DNA from: an uncultured Alphaproteobacteria bacterium
Lineage (GTDB): Bacteria > Pseudomonadota > Alphaproteobacteria > Sphingomonadales > Sphingomonadaceae
Direction of reading: 5' to 3'
NCBI GenBank assembly: GCA_903934325.1
Contig: CAIZNH010000044.1
Coordinates: forward strand, 1 to 64,000
DNA: 64,000 nt
The translations under genes and the position numbers were made by a program. Below are positions 8,164 through 17,097 of the stretch, piece after piece (the first letter of the stretch is position 1; each line of letters starts with the position of its first letter). A model generated the notes under the pieces. That model saw only the letters and a program-made list of their open reading frames with translations, was not told the origin of the DNA and made no database searches.

Positions 8164-9150
8164 ATGAATTCACCGCGCATCCTCGTTCTCGGCACCGGCG
8201 GCACGATTGCCGGGGCGGGCAGCAATGCCACCGGCGCAGCCTACCGTCCGGGCGGACTGGCGCTGGAGGTGCTGGTGGGGCACCTTGCTGCGCTTGGCCT
8301 CGATGCAGACCTTGTCTCGCAGGAGATCGCGCGGATCGGATCGCAGGACATCGGCTTTGCCGAATGGCAGGCGCTCCATGCGGCCTGCACCGCCGCGCTG
8401 GCTGATCCTGCGATTGGCGGGATCATCATCACCCATGGCACGGATACGGCGGAGGAGACCGGCTTCCTGCTCGACCTCACCTTGCCCACGACCAAGCCCA
8501 TCGTGCTGGTGGGCGCGATGCGCGCGGCGGATGCGGTGGGCGCAGACGGGATGCGCAACTTCGCCAATGCGGTCAAAGTGGCCAGCGATCCGGCAGCAAG
8601 CGGCCGCGGGGTGATGCTGGTGATGGGCGACGCGGTGCTCGCGGTGAGGGATGCCCGCAAGGCCGCGACCTCGGCGATCGATGCTTTCCGCAGCTTCCCG
8701 CGCGGGCCCTTGGCGCGGGTCACCCCCGCCAGCCTCGACTGGTTCGGCCCCCCGCATCGTGCAGGCGAAGCTGCGCGCTATGCCTTCCCTCCGGAGTTGC
8801 CGCGGGTTGCGATCCTCACCGCTGGCGCGGGGATGGACGAACAGCCGGTCAAGGCGCTGCTCGGGATCGGGTGCAAGGGCGTAGTGCTGGCAGGCATGGG
8901 GCAGGGCAACGCCCCCGCAAGCGTCATCGCCGCGCTGGCCGACGCGGCTGCAAGCGGCGTGCCGGTGGTGCGCTCCACCCGCGTTGACGAGGGTTTGGTC
9001 GATCGCAATGTCGAGGTGGAGGACGACGCGCTCGGCCTGGTCGCCGCCCGCGCGCTCGGCCCTGCCAAGGCGCGGGTGCTGCTGATGGTCCTGATTGCAA
9101 ACGGGGTGACGGATGCGGGCGCCGTGCAGACGGCGTTTGACGGAGGGTGA
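8164..9150 (+). CDS. L-asparaginase (cytoplasmic)
   Basis: 328 residues from the ATG at 8164; upstream codons back to 8119 are not conserved-looking and give no signal peptide. It should hydrolyse asparagine to aspartate and ammonia. Visible family motifs are LGTGGTIAGAG with the nucleophilic Thr near the N-terminus, IGSQDIG, ITHGTDTAEET with the second catalytic Thr-Asp pair, and a VGAMR loop. No signal peptide is present, so it is cytoplasmic even though the motifs resemble secreted type II enzymes. It is transcribed alone, 80 bp after the divergent tRNA. Confidence 0.9.
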   Translation: MNSPRILVLGTGGTIAGAGSNATGAAYRPGGLALEVLVGHLAALGLDADLVSQEIARIGSQDIGFAEWQALHAACTAALADPAIGGIIITHGTDTAEETGFLLDLTLPTTKPIVLVGAMRAADAVGADGMRNFANAVKVASDPAASGRGVMLVMGDAVLAVRDARKAATSAIDAFRSFPRGPLARVTPASLDWFGPPHRAGEAARYAFPPELPRVAILTAGAGMDEQPVKALLGIGCKGVVLAGMGQGNAPASVIAALADAAASGVPVVRSTRVDEGLVDRNVEVEDDALGLVAARALGPAKARVLLMVLIANGVTDAGAVQTAFDGG

Positions 9151-9235
9151 GGGGTGCGCAGCAGACTTGCGGCTTCGAAAGGATCAGGTTAACGTTCTGT
9201 CTGCATTGCCTTATTTCGTTGACATGGAGTGCTTC

Positions 9236-9691
9236 GTGCCGCGTTTCAGCCGTATCTCCACCCTTTGCGCAGCTTTGGCCTTGCTCATTGCGCAGGCCCC
9301 TGCCCCTGCAGACAGCAACGACGATGGCGGAGCGAATTTCTGCACGCGCTTCGGCAGAAATATCGGCCTCGATGAAACCAAGTTCGCTGATGGCAAGGCC
9401 GGCTGGTCGGCCAATGCATTGAACTTCGGGCAACGGTTTTTCGTAGGAGGCACGGCGGCAACCACGCTTGCGGCAGAGCCTGCTGATCCGGCCACCATCG
9501 AGGACTACAAGCAGGCAGACAGCATGTGCGCCGTCGAAGGCAAAGGCGCTGTTTGCCGCCTTGCCGGGCCGGTCAATTTCAGGTTCGGGTGGAAGGGCAA
9601 CACCTCGGTCACGCCCGTCCATCCCGGCGAGAAGGCCACAGTGCGGGTCGAGGGAACGAAGGCGTTCTGCACGCCCGGCGCCGCGGGATAG
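9236..9691 (+). CDS. Small exported protein of unknown function
   Basis: 151 residues from a GTG at 9236, preferred because GGAG lies six bases upstream and a clean signal peptide follows (PRFSRISTLCAALALLIA, cleavage near APA-D). An ATG at 9224 is the alternative start. The mature part contains four cysteines (two in the middle, spaced as SMCAVEGKGAVC) that could form disulfides in the periplasm, and no recognised domain. It lies downstream of asparaginase on the same strand and is followed by a bidirectional hairpin. Confidence 0.6.
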   Translation: MPRFSRISTLCAALALLIAQAPAPADSNDDGGANFCTRFGRNIGLDETKFADGKAGWSANALNFGQRFFVGGTAATTLAAEPADPATIEDYKQADSMCAVEGKGAVCRLAGPVNFRFGWKGNTSVTPVHPGEKATVRVEGTKAFCTPGAAG

Positions 9692-9716
9692 CGCGGCCCA
9701 GTCCAAGGCAGGTCCT

Positions 9717-9736
9717 GCCCCTCTCCGAAGAGAGGG
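9717..9736. terminator. Hairpin between convergent genes
   Basis: CCCCTCTC and GAGAGGGG form a perfect 8-bp stem closed by a CGAA loop, in the gap between the small exported protein (plus) and the MDR oxidoreductase (minus). Position between convergent genes suggests a shared terminator, though neither side shows a long T-run. The sequence could also be one copy of a dispersed intergenic repeat. Confidence 0.5.
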
Positions 9737-9750
9737 GGAGGTAAAACCCC

Positions 9751-10866
9751 TCACCCCCAGGGCGTGACGAGATATTTTTCGCCGGTCTTCATCTGGCGGT
9801 AGTCGGTGATTGCGGGCTTCTCCAGCATCCCTTCCAGCGTCACCTTCGCCTTGTAATGGCTGGCGAAAGTGGTGGTGAGGTTCGCCTGCACGCGGGCGCG
9901 CATCCGGCCTGCGGTCTCGAACCCGGCGCGCTGGAGGAAGGGGGTCAGCAGCCAGCCCGCAACGCACCATTGCAGGCCATAGGAAGCGGTCAGAATGGTC
10001 GGGTTCTGAAGATCGAGCCGGCCGTAGATATACATTTTCTTCTGCTGGTTCGAGCCATAGCGCGAGAACTCGCTCATCTGGGTGACCGCGACCTGCTCCA
10101 TCGCCTTCAGAACGCCGTCCGAGGCCTGCCCGCCGCCGATCGGATCGAAGCCCAAGAACGCGCCGGTCTCAGCAATCGCGGCACGCAGGTCGGCCATGTA
10201 GCTGGGGGCGGAGCTATCGACCACATGGGTCGCGCCCTGCGCCTTGAGCATCGCGACGTGCTCGGGCTTGCGGACGATGTTGACCAGCTTCATCCCGTCC
10301 TCGATGCAGATGCGGTTGAGCATCTGGCCGAGGTTGGAGGCGGCGGCCAAGTGGATGATCGCCGAATGGCCTTCCATCTTCGCGGTCTCGACAAAGCCCA
10401 GCGCAGTCATCGGGTTCACGAAGCTGGAGGCGCCAACTTCCGATGAATGCTCGCCGAGCGGCAGGCACATGAAGGCGTCAGCGATGGCATATTGGCTGAA
10501 GGCATGGCCCGGCACGCAGGCGACGCGCTGACCGATGAGAGCCTGCGCCATGTCGCTCTCGCCCGCAGCGATCACCGTGCCAGCGCCTTCATTGCCCGCC
10601 GGAAGCCGCTGGCCGTGGCGAGCCTTGTTGCCGGTGAGGAACGGCTCGGGCATGGTCGCGACGACCTTCCCGGGGGTGTATTCGGCGGTCTCGAAATCGG
10701 CTGCCGAGGTAAGGATCGCGAGGTCCGAGGGGTTGATCGGCGCGGCTTCCATCTTGACCAGCACCTGATTGCCCTTGGGCGCGGGGAACTGGCTTTCCGC
10801 CACCTCCAGCGTCAGCTTGCCGTCGTCGGTCAGGGTGGTGAAGAGCTGCTTTCCGGTGGTGGTCAT
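9751..10866 (-). CDS. MDR-superfamily NAD(P)H oxidoreductase (quinone reductase/alcohol dehydrogenase-like)
   Basis: 371 residues. The N-terminal GroES-like domain carries INPSDLAIL and [13 protein letters not shown] (a variant of the GHExxG region); a Rossmann domain follows with [12 protein letters not shown] and FDPIGGGQ. The catalytic zinc cysteine and histidine of classical alcohol dehydrogenases are not in their usual places, which favours a zinc-free quinone-reductase-like enzyme. Its start overlaps the truA stop by four bases (ATGA), so it is the last gene of fmt-truA-MDR. Substrate unknown. Confidence 0.82.
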   Translation of the reverse strand: MTTTGKQLFTTLTDDGKLTLEVAESQFPAPKGNQVLVKMEAAPINPSDLAILTSAADFETAEYTPGKVVATMPEPFLTGNKARHGQRLPAGNEGAGTVIAAGESDMAQALIGQRVACVPGHAFSQYAIADAFMCLPLGEHSSEVGASSFVNPMTALGFVETAKMEGHSAIIHLAAASNLGQMLNRICIEDGMKLVNIVRKPEHVAMLKAQGATHVVDSSAPSYMADLRAAIAETGAFLGFDPIGGGQASDGVLKAMEQVAVTQMSEFSRYGSNQQKKMYIYGRLDLQNPTILTASYGLQWCVAGWLLTPFLQRAGFETAGRMRARVQANLTTTFASHYKAKVTLEGMLEKPAITDYRQMKTGEKYLVTPWG

Positions 10867-11624
10867 TGTTTATCCTCTCGCGAATCCGGGTAGGTTGCCT
10901 CGACGAAGTAGAGCCCATGCGGCGGCGCGTTAAGCCCCAAAGCACCGCGATCCCGTGCCGCCAGCGCTTCGGCCATCCGGCCCTCGGGCCATGTGCCCGC
11001 GCCCACGAGCTTCAGGCACCCCACCATCGAGCGCACTTGATGATGCAGGAAAGAACGCGCGGCTGCGTGAATGTGGATTTCCTCGCCGACCTTCTCGACC
11101 CGCAGCTCGTCCAGCGACTTCACCGGATCGGCCGCCTGACAATGGACCGAGCGGAAGGTGGTGAAGTCATGCCGCCCCACCAGCGCCTGCGCCGCGCGGT
11201 GCATGGCCTCAGCGTCGAGCGGCTGGGCGACGTGCCACGCCCGGTCGCGCTGCAAGGTCAGCGGTGCGCGGCGATTGATGATGCGGTAGAGATAGCGCCG
11301 CTCGGTGCAGGAAAAGCGCGCGTGCCAGTCATCCGGCACCACCTCGCAATGCGTCACAGCGACCGGATCGGGGCGCAGCTGCGCGTTCAATGCTGCCATC
11401 AGCCGGAACGGATCGAAGGGCTTTTCGATATCGACATGGCTGCGCATCGCCAGCGCGTGCACGCCCGCATCGGTCCGCCCGGCGGAGTGCATGACGACAC
11501 TCTCGCCCGTAATCCGGTGCAGCGCATCCTCGATGGATTGCTGCACGCTCGGCCCGTGCGACTGGCGTTGCAGCCCGAAGAAGGGCGTGCCGTCGAATTC
11601 GAGGGTGAGGGCGAAGCGGGTCAA
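10863..11624 (-). CDS. truA: tRNA pseudouridine(38-40) synthase TruA
   Basis: 253 residues. The catalytic aspartate lies in [13 protein letters not shown], the signature of TruA, which isomerises uridines 38-40 of the anticodon arm. [11 protein letters not shown] and [13 protein letters not shown] are further family segments. It follows fmt by 10 bp on the minus strand and overlaps the oxidoreductase downstream, so all three are probably co-transcribed. Confidence 0.96.
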   Translation of the reverse strand: MTRFALTLEFDGTPFFGLQRQSHGPSVQQSIEDALHRITGESVVMHSAGRTDAGVHALAMRSHVDIEKPFDPFRLMAALNAQLRPDPVAVTHCEVVPDDWHARFSCTERRYLYRIINRRAPLTLQRDRAWHVAQPLDAEAMHRAAQALVGRHDFTTFRSVHCQAADPVKSLDELRVEKVGEEIHIHAAARSFLHHQVRSMVGCLKLVGAGTWPEGRMAEALAARDRGALGLNAPPHGLYFVEATYPDSREDKQ

Positions 11625-11634
11625 ACCAGCACCG

Positions 11635-12540
11635 TCACGTGAGGATGGTTCCGGGCGCTACCGCCCGCCCGCGCAGGAACTCCCCGCGCTCCATCGCGGG
11701 CTTGCCCGCGCGCTGAAGCCTCAGCGGCCGGATCGCGCCGCTCCCGCAAGCGATGGTGAAATCATCGTCCAGCACCGTCCCGGGCGCGCCATTCGCGTCC
11801 ACGACCTCGGCCAGCAGCAACTTCACGCGTTCCCCCTCGAGTTCGAACCACGCGCCGGGGAAAGGGGCAAGACCGCGCACGAGGCGCTCGATCGCGACGG
11901 CGTCCAGCGACCAGTCTATTTTCGCCTCCGCCTTGTCGATCTTGGGCGCATAGATCGCTTCCGCATCGTCCTGCACTTGTGGAGGGAAGGCGGCGAGACG
12001 GCTAAGCACCTCGACCATCGCTGCCGCGCCAACTGCGCCCAGCTCAGCGAACAGGTCGCCCGTGGTTTTGCGCCCCACCGGCACGGCCACCTTGTGCAGC
12101 ATCGGCCCCGTATCGAGCCCCGCTTCCATCTGCATGATGGTGACGCCCGTCTCCGTGTCGCCCGCCATCACCGCGCGGTGGATCGGTGCCGCTCCGCGCC
12201 AGCGCGGCAGCAGCGAGGCGTGGATATTGAGGCAGCCGTGCGCGGGCGCATCGAGCACGGCTTTCGGCAGGATCAACCCGTAGGCAGCGACCACCGCGAT
12301 ATCGGCGCCCAAGGCCGCGAATTCCGCCTGCGCCTGCGGGTTCCGTAAGGACACAGGCGAGCGGACCGGCACGCCAAGACGCTCTGCCTCCACCTGCACG
12401 GGCGACGGCATCAGCTTCTTCCCCCGCCCCGCAGGACGCGGCGGCTGGGTGTAGACGCAGGCGATCTCATGCCCGGCATCATGCAGCGCGGTCAGCGCCG
12501 GCACCGCGAATTCGGGCGTTCCCATGAAGATGATGCGCAT
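11635..12540 (-). CDS. fmt: Methionyl-tRNA formyltransferase
   Basis: 301 residues starting [16 protein letters not shown]. It formylates initiator Met-tRNA using 10-formyl-THF. The folate/catalytic signature [18 protein letters not shown] with Asn-His and the downstream D of GLDTGPM are present, followed by the C-terminal OB-like tRNA-binding domain. Its functional partner def lies 0.7 kb away on the opposite strand beyond recR, so the common def-fmt pair is split here. Confidence 0.97.
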   Translation of the reverse strand: MRIIFMGTPEFAVPALTALHDAGHEIACVYTQPPRPAGRGKKLMPSPVQVEAERLGVPVRSPVSLRNPQAQAEFAALGADIAVVAAYGLILPKAVLDAPAHGCLNIHASLLPRWRGAAPIHRAVMAGDTETGVTIMQMEAGLDTGPMLHKVAVPVGRKTTGDLFAELGAVGAAAMVEVLSRLAAFPPQVQDDAEAIYAPKIDKAEAKIDWSLDAVAIERLVRGLAPFPGAWFELEGERVKLLLAEVVDANGAPGTVLDDDFTIACGSGAIRPLRLQRAGKPAMERGEFLRGRAVAPGTILT

Positions 12541-12593
12541 AAGCTTTGCCCGGAGCCTTTGTGAAGCGAGCCGCAGCCCCTATCTCCCCCTCC

Positions 12594-13190
12594 ATGGCAT
12601 CGCAAGAGATCGAGGCACTGAGTTCCGCGCTGGCCCGCCTGCCGGGCCTCGGACCGCGCTCGGCGCGGCGGGCTGTGCTGTGGCTCGTGAAGCACCGCGA
12701 GAGCGCGCTGCCCGCGCTGCTCGAAGCGCTTGCGGCGGTCTCCGAAACGCTGGTCGAATGCCATGTCTGCGGCAATGTCGACACCTCCGACCCTTGCGGC
12801 ATCTGCGCCGATCCGCGCCGCGATGCGCGCTCGCTGTGCGTGGTCGAGGAAGTCTCGGATGTCTGGGCGCTCGACCGCGCGCGTCTCTTCCCGGGGCGCT
12901 ATCATGTGCTCGGCGGCAGGCTTTCCGCGCTCGACGGTATCGGTCCGGAGGATCTCAATATCGCCGCCTTGCTTGGCCGGGTCGAGGGTGGGGAAGTCGA
13001 CGAGGTGGTGCTCGCCATGAATGCGACGCTCGAAGGCCAGACCACCGCGCATTACCTTGCTGAAAGGCTCGAGGCCTTTCCGCTGCGTGTGACCCAGTTG
13101 GCCCACGGCCTGCCGGTCGGCGGCGAGCTCGACTATCTTGACGAGGGCACGCTCGCCCAGGCCCTGCGCGCAAGGCGGCCGGTGGGGTGA
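12594..13190 (+). CDS. recR: Recombination mediator RecR
   Basis: 198 residues from the ATG at 12594. Order of parts: helix-hairpin-helix [14 protein letters not shown], a four-cysteine zinc motif (CHVCGN...CGIC, about residues 57-72), and a TOPRIM domain ([14 protein letters not shown]...[11 protein letters not shown]). RecR works with RecF/RecO to load RecA at ssDNA gaps. It is divergent from fmt with only about 50 bp between starts and is followed by def 44 bp downstream. Confidence 0.96.
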   Translation: MASQEIEALSSALARLPGLGPRSARRAVLWLVKHRESALPALLEALAAVSETLVECHVCGNVDTSDPCGICADPRRDARSLCVVEEVSDVWALDRARLFPGRYHVLGGRLSALDGIGPEDLNIAALLGRVEGGEVDEVVLAMNATLEGQTTAHYLAERLEAFPLRVTQLAHGLPVGGELDYLDEGTLAQALRARRPVG

Positions 13191-13234
13191 CGCAGTGCGT
13201 TGAATAAATCGCGCGCCTCGCTTACATGGCGCCC

Positions 13235-13810
13235 ATGGCTATCCGCGAAATCCTCGAAGTGCCGGACCCCCGGCTGAAAGTCGTCTCGACCCCGGTTGAA
13301 CCCCATGAGTTCAACGACGAGCTGCGCACGCTCGTCGCAGACATGTTCGAGACCATGTATGATGCCCCCGGCATCGGCCTTGCCGCGATCCAGGTCGGCG
13401 TGCCCAAGCGGGTGCTGGTGATCGATCTCCAGCCCGATGATCCCGATGCCGAGCCGGTCGAGTGCACCGCCCACGGCGGCCACAAGCACACGCACCCCGC
13501 CACCAAGAAGGAACCGCGGGTGTTCATCAACCCCGTCATCCTCGATCCGGCGGCGGAGCTTTCGACCTATCAGGAAGGCTGCCTCTCGGTGCCCGAGATC
13601 TATGCCGATGTCGATCGGCCCGCGACCTGCCGCGTGCGCTATCAGGACCTTGACGGCAACACCCACGAGGAAGCGCTCGACGGGCTGATGGCGACCTGCC
13701 TGCAGCACGAGATGGACCACCTCGAAGGCATCCTCTTCATCGACCACCTCTCGCGCCTGAAGCGCGCGATGGTGCTCAAGAAGCTCGAGAAGATCCGCCG
13801 CGCGGCGTGA
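13235..13810 (+). CDS. def: Peptide deformylase with a His-rich loop
   Basis: 191 residues; the second ATG (13235, MAIREILEV) is the family-like start, three codons after another ATG. It removes the N-formyl group from nascent proteins using a metal. All three motifs are present: GIGLAAIQVG (47-54), EGCLS with metal ligand Cys116, and QHEMDHLEG with His158, Glu159 and His162. An insertion at about 76-92 (AHGGHKHTHP) is unusually histidine-rich and could bind metal. It follows recR on the same strand and is followed by a hairpin at 13818-13839. Confidence 0.96.
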   Translation: MAIREILEVPDPRLKVVSTPVEPHEFNDELRTLVADMFETMYDAPGIGLAAIQVGVPKRVLVIDLQPDDPDAEPVECTAHGGHKHTHPATKKEPRVFINPVILDPAAELSTYQEGCLSVPEIYADVDRPATCRVRYQDLDGNTHEEALDGLMATCLQHEMDHLEGILFIDHLSRLKRAMVLKKLEKIRRAA

Positions 13811-13817
13811 TGGTTTG

Positions 13818-13839
13818 CGTGCCCGCCTCCGCGGGCACG
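13818..13839 (+). terminator. Hairpin downstream of def
   Basis: A perfect 9-bp GC-rich stem (13818-13826 with 13831-13839) with a CTCC loop begins 7 bases after the def stop. The following bases are TCCTCGG rather than a T-run, so termination may be weak or Rho-assisted. Confidence 0.55.
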
Positions 13840-13944
13840 TCCTCGGTGCTGTGCCCTCCGCTAAGCTACGGGGCACCTGCGGGCGGCCGGTCGGCCTTGC
13901 GGCGCTTTGCGCCGATGATTGCTCCAAGCTGCCCCCTCACGCCT

Positions 13945-13963
13945 CCCCGGGCTTGACCCGGGG
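13945..13963. repeat. Intergenic palindrome CCCCGGG-CTTGA-CCCGGGG
   Basis: A 7-bp inverted repeat with a CTTGA spacer lies in the gap between def and rmuC. Palindromes built on CCGGG-CTTGA-CCCGG are a familiar dispersed intergenic repeat in alphaproteobacterial genomes. I saw no second copy in this window. It could also fold as an RNA hairpin in the rmuC leader. Confidence 0.5.
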
Positions 13964-14031
13964 CCCCGCTTTCTTGGGATATCGCGCCTCGGCCACTAGC
14001 GTTCCCTATTCGTTCCGTGTAGGATAGTTGC

Positions 14032-15459
14032 ATGGACCCTGCGATTCTCTCGATTCTCGCTCTTGTTGCCGGTCTTGCGATCGGCTGGTTCCTTGGCGCG
14101 CGCCCGCTGGCGGATTTGCGCGCGCGGCTGGCGGCAGCTGAGGCTGCCGGGGCCGAGCGGGAGGCGGAATTCAAGCGCGCCGTGGCAGAGTTAGGCGAGG
14201 CGCGGATCGAAGTCGCGGCCTTGGGCGAACGTGCCGCGCGTGCCGATGGTCTTGCCGAACAGCTCGATGCGGCGCGCGAGGAAAATGCACGCTTCCGTGC
14301 CGAGCGGGCCGCGTTTGATGAACAGAAGCGCCTACTTGAGGAATCGCGCTCCAATCTCCTCAAAGAGTTCGAAAACACCGGTGCAGCTGTGCTCGGCCGC
14401 GCGCAGGAAGCCTTTTTGAAGCGCGCCGAGGAACGCCTCGGCCATTCCGAAAAGGCGAGCGAGGAGAAGCTGAAAGCGCTGCTCGCTCCGGTTGGGGATC
14501 GGCTGAAAAGCTACGAAGAACAGGTCAAGGCGCTCGAGGAAAAGCGCGTCGATGCCTTCGGGCAGCTGGCAGGCGTGATCGAGGAGATGCGCAAGGGGCA
14601 GGACGAGGTGAAGCGCGAGGCGCAGCGGCTCGGCAATTCGCTCACCAATGCACCCAAGGCGCGCGGGCGCTGGGGGGAGCGGGCCTTGCAAAACCTGCTC
14701 GAACAGTGCGGGCTCGCCCAGCACACCGACTTCATCATGGAGCATTCGGTCGACACCGAGGACGGGCGGCTGCGGCCCGATGCGATCATCAATGTTCCGG
14801 GCCAGAAGAAGCTGGTGGTCGATTCCAAGGTGTCTTTGAACGCCTACCAGGCCGCCTTCGAGGCAGATGACGAAGCCGAACGCAAGCGGCACCTCGATCT
14901 CCACGCCAAGTCGATGCGTGGCCATGTCCAGACTCTGGGCGCGAAGAGCTACCAGAGCCAGTTCGAGGAAGCCCCCGATTATGTGATCATGTTCGTCCCC
15001 GGCGAACACTTCGTCACGGCCGCGCTGGAGGCCGACCCCGAGCTCTGGGATTTCGCCTTCGAGCGGCGCGTCTTGCTGGCAACGCCGACCAATCTTGTCG
15101 CCATCGCCCGGACGGTGGCGCAGGTGTGGCGGCAGGACGGGCTGGCGAAAGAGGCGCAGGAAATCGGCCGGATGGGCGCGGAACTCTATGACCGTTTGCG
15201 AGTGGCGAGCGAACATCTGAAGCGCGTCGGCGGCGGGCTTGAGAGCGCGGTCAACAACTACAACAAGTTTGTCGGCAGCTTTGAGCGCAATGTCCTCACC
15301 TCCGGGCGGCGGCTGGCAGACAAGGGCATCGAGATCGGCAAGCAGGCGATCGAGGATGTCCCGCTGGTCGAAAGTGCGCCGCGCTACAATGCGGCCGATG
15401 GAGATGCGGTCGAGGCCGAGTATCCGGCGCTCGAAGATCGCAAGGATGCGGCCGAGTAA
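14032..15459 (+). CDS. rmuC: DNA recombination protein RmuC
   Basis: 475 residues. An N-terminal membrane segment (ILSILALVAGLAIGWFLGA) is followed by a long Ala/Glu/Arg-rich coiled coil (about 28-210) and the conserved RmuC nuclease-like core: GRWGERALQNLLEQCG, RPDAIINVPGQKKLVVDSKVSL and YVIMFVPGEHF. RmuC limits inversions at short inverted repeats; the core belongs to the PD-(D/E)xK nuclease class. It is transcribed alone and converges tail-to-tail with the RNA methylase gene, with no gap. Confidence 0.94.
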   Translation: MDPAILSILALVAGLAIGWFLGARPLADLRARLAAAEAAGAEREAEFKRAVAELGEARIEVAALGERAARADGLAEQLDAAREENARFRAERAAFDEQKRLLEESRSNLLKEFENTGAAVLGRAQEAFLKRAEERLGHSEKASEEKLKALLAPVGDRLKSYEEQVKALEEKRVDAFGQLAGVIEEMRKGQDEVKREAQRLGNSLTNAPKARGRWGERALQNLLEQCGLAQHTDFIMEHSVDTEDGRLRPDAIINVPGQKKLVVDSKVSLNAYQAAFEADDEAERKRHLDLHAKSMRGHVQTLGAKSYQSQFEEAPDYVIMFVPGEHFVTAALEADPELWDFAFERRVLLATPTNLVAIARTVAQVWRQDGLAKEAQEIGRMGAELYDRLRVASEHLKRVGGGLESAVNNYNKFVGSFERNVLTSGRRLADKGIEIGKQAIEDVPLVESAPRYNAADGDAVEAEYPALEDRKDAAE

Positions 15460-16260
15460 TCAGCCTCCGGTCGCGGCCAGCACTTCGTAAGCCAGCACCG
15501 CGCCCGCCACGGCGGCATTGAGCGAATCCGCGCGGCCCAGCATCGGCATCGTGACGCGCAGATCGCAGGCTATCTCGTAATCCTCGGGCAGGCCCTGCGA
15601 TTCGTTGCCGACCAGAATAAAGCACGGAGCTTGATAGGCCGCACTGCGATAGGGCACTGCATCGCGCAGGGAGGCAGCGACCAGCTGGCCTGTTCCGCTC
15701 CGTAGCCACGGCAGGAATTCTTGCCAACGCGCCTGCGCAACAGGCACGGTGAATACTGCCCCCATGCTGGCGCGAACGGCCTCGGCGCTGAAGGGATCGG
15801 CGCAGTCGCCGATCAGGATCAGGCCGCCTGCGCCAACCGCATCGCCGGTGCGCAACATGGTGCCGAGATTGCCCGGGTCTCTGAGCGCCTGCGCCACCAG
15901 CCAGATCGGTGCAGCTGTGCGATCAAGCGCGGCGAGCGAGGCGTCCCATTCGTCGAACACGCCCGCCACGCTCTGGGCGTTTTCCTTGCCAGTGATCTTG
16001 GAGAGGATATCGGGCGTGGTGGTGATCACCTCGCCGCCCGCAGCCACCACCTCCGCCTCCAGCCGCGCCAGCAGATCGTGGGTGCTGCGGCCCTCTGCCA
16101 TCACCAGCATCTGCGGCAGGCGCCCGCAGGCGCGCGCGTCTTCCAGCAGACGCAGCCCCTCGACAAGGAATTGCCCGCTGCGCTTCCTGTGCTTCTTGTC
16201 GCGCAGGGACCGCAGGTACTTGACGGTCGGATTGGAAAAGCCGGTGATGTGACGCTGCAT
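15460..16260 (-). CDS. SpoU/TrmH-family RNA 2'-O-methyltransferase
   Basis: 266 residues. An N-terminal substrate-binding domain (VKYLRSLRDKKHRKRSGQFLVEG) precedes the knotted SPOUT fold with its three motifs: ALRDPGNLGTMLRTGDAVGA, FILVGNESQGLP and PMLGRADSLNAAVAGAVLAYE. The family methylates ribose in rRNA or tRNA from S-adenosylmethionine; RlmB-like rRNA modification is likely but the target nucleotide cannot be read from sequence. It begins 29 bp after the HPr gene on the same strand, so it may be the tail of the PTS operon. Confidence 0.9.
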   Translation of the reverse strand: MQRHITGFSNPTVKYLRSLRDKKHRKRSGQFLVEGLRLLEDARACGRLPQMLVMAEGRSTHDLLARLEAEVVAAGGEVITTTPDILSKITGKENAQSVAGVFDEWDASLAALDRTAAPIWLVAQALRDPGNLGTMLRTGDAVGAGGLILIGDCADPFSAEAVRASMGAVFTVPVAQARWQEFLPWLRSGTGQLVAASLRDAVPYRSAAYQAPCFILVGNESQGLPEDYEIACDLRVTMPMLGRADSLNAAVAGAVLAYEVLAATGG

Positions 16261-16289
16261 GACGGGTGCTGGCTGACGGCGGGGCCGCC

Positions 16290-16568
16290 TCAGTCCTCGC
16301 CGAAGCCGGCTTCGACCAGCGCGGCAAGATCGGCCAGCACGCCCTCAGCGTTATCGCCCTCGACCAGCAGTTCGATCGTGTCACCCTTGGCTGCGCCCAG
16401 CATCATCAGACCGAGGATCGATCCGCCTGCCGCGCTGTTGGGCGCCTTGCTGACGGTGACCTTCACGCCTGCGGGCAAGGCGGCAACCTGTCCCACGAAC
16501 TTGGCGCTCGCCCGGGCGTGCAGGCCCCGGCGATTGACGATGGTAATGGTCTTGCGTGCCTCCCCCAC
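16290..16568 (-). CDS. ptsH: HPr phosphocarrier protein
   Basis: 92 residues. The phosphorylatable histidine is His17 in NRRGLHARASAKF, and the regulatory serine region (HPr-Ser46 equivalent) is NSAAGGSILGLMML. It relays phosphate from enzyme I to the EIIA(Man)-like protein encoded 12 bp upstream and is the expected substrate of the HprK encoded at 18024-18500. No sugar permease (EIIB/EIIC) is present, so the relay is probably regulatory. Confidence 0.95.
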   Translation of the reverse strand: MGEARKTITIVNRRGLHARASAKFVGQVAALPAGVKVTVSKAPNSAAGGSILGLMMLGAAKGDTIELLVEGDNAEGVLADLAALVEAGFGED

Positions 16569-16580
16569 GGCGGCTCCCCT

Positions 16581-17006
16581 TCAGGCCTCGGCCCTTGCGG
16601 GCGGGGCGTCCTGACCCAGCAGTTCGCTGGCGATGGTGATGTAATTGCGACCGGCCATTTGTGCGGCGTGGACCGCGCCCGTCACGTCCATTGCCTTGCG
16701 TGCGCCGGCAAGGCGGATCAGCATCGGCAGGTTGATCCCCGCGATAACCTCGACATGCCCGGCCTCCAGCAGCGAAATCGCAAGGTTCGAAGGCGTGCCG
16801 CCGAACAGATCGGTGAGGATGATGACGCCGCTGCCGGTGTCGACCGTGCCGATCGCCTGCGCGATATCCGCGCGGCGCTGTTCCATGTCATCATTGGGCC
16901 CGATGCAGACGGTGACGATACCATCCTGCGGGCCGACGACGTGTTCCATCGCCTCGACGAACTGGTCGGCGAGACGACCGTGAGTAACCAGGATCAAGCC
17001 GATCAT
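16581..17006 (-). CDS. PTS EIIA component, mannose family
   Basis: 141 residues of a single EIIA(Man) domain. The phosphoacceptor is His9 in MIGLILVTHGRLADQF; LTDLFGGTPSNLA is the second family motif. In alphaproteobacteria this protein is the terminal phosphoacceptor of a permease-less regulatory PTS. It sits between rapZ (91 bp upstream) and ptsH (12 bp downstream) on the minus strand. Confidence 0.93.
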   Translation of the reverse strand: MIGLILVTHGRLADQFVEAMEHVVGPQDGIVTVCIGPNDDMEQRRADIAQAIGTVDTGSGVIILTDLFGGTPSNLAISLLEAGHVEVIAGINLPMLIRLAGARKAMDVTGAVHAAQMAGRNYITIASELLGQDAPPARAEA

Positions 17007-17097
17007 GCGTGAATTTCGGTCCGTTAATTGCCCGCCGCGGCGCGGCCCTTACGCGTTTCCACCGAGCTGGACAATGCCAGACGTGGCGCTGGCCCTG

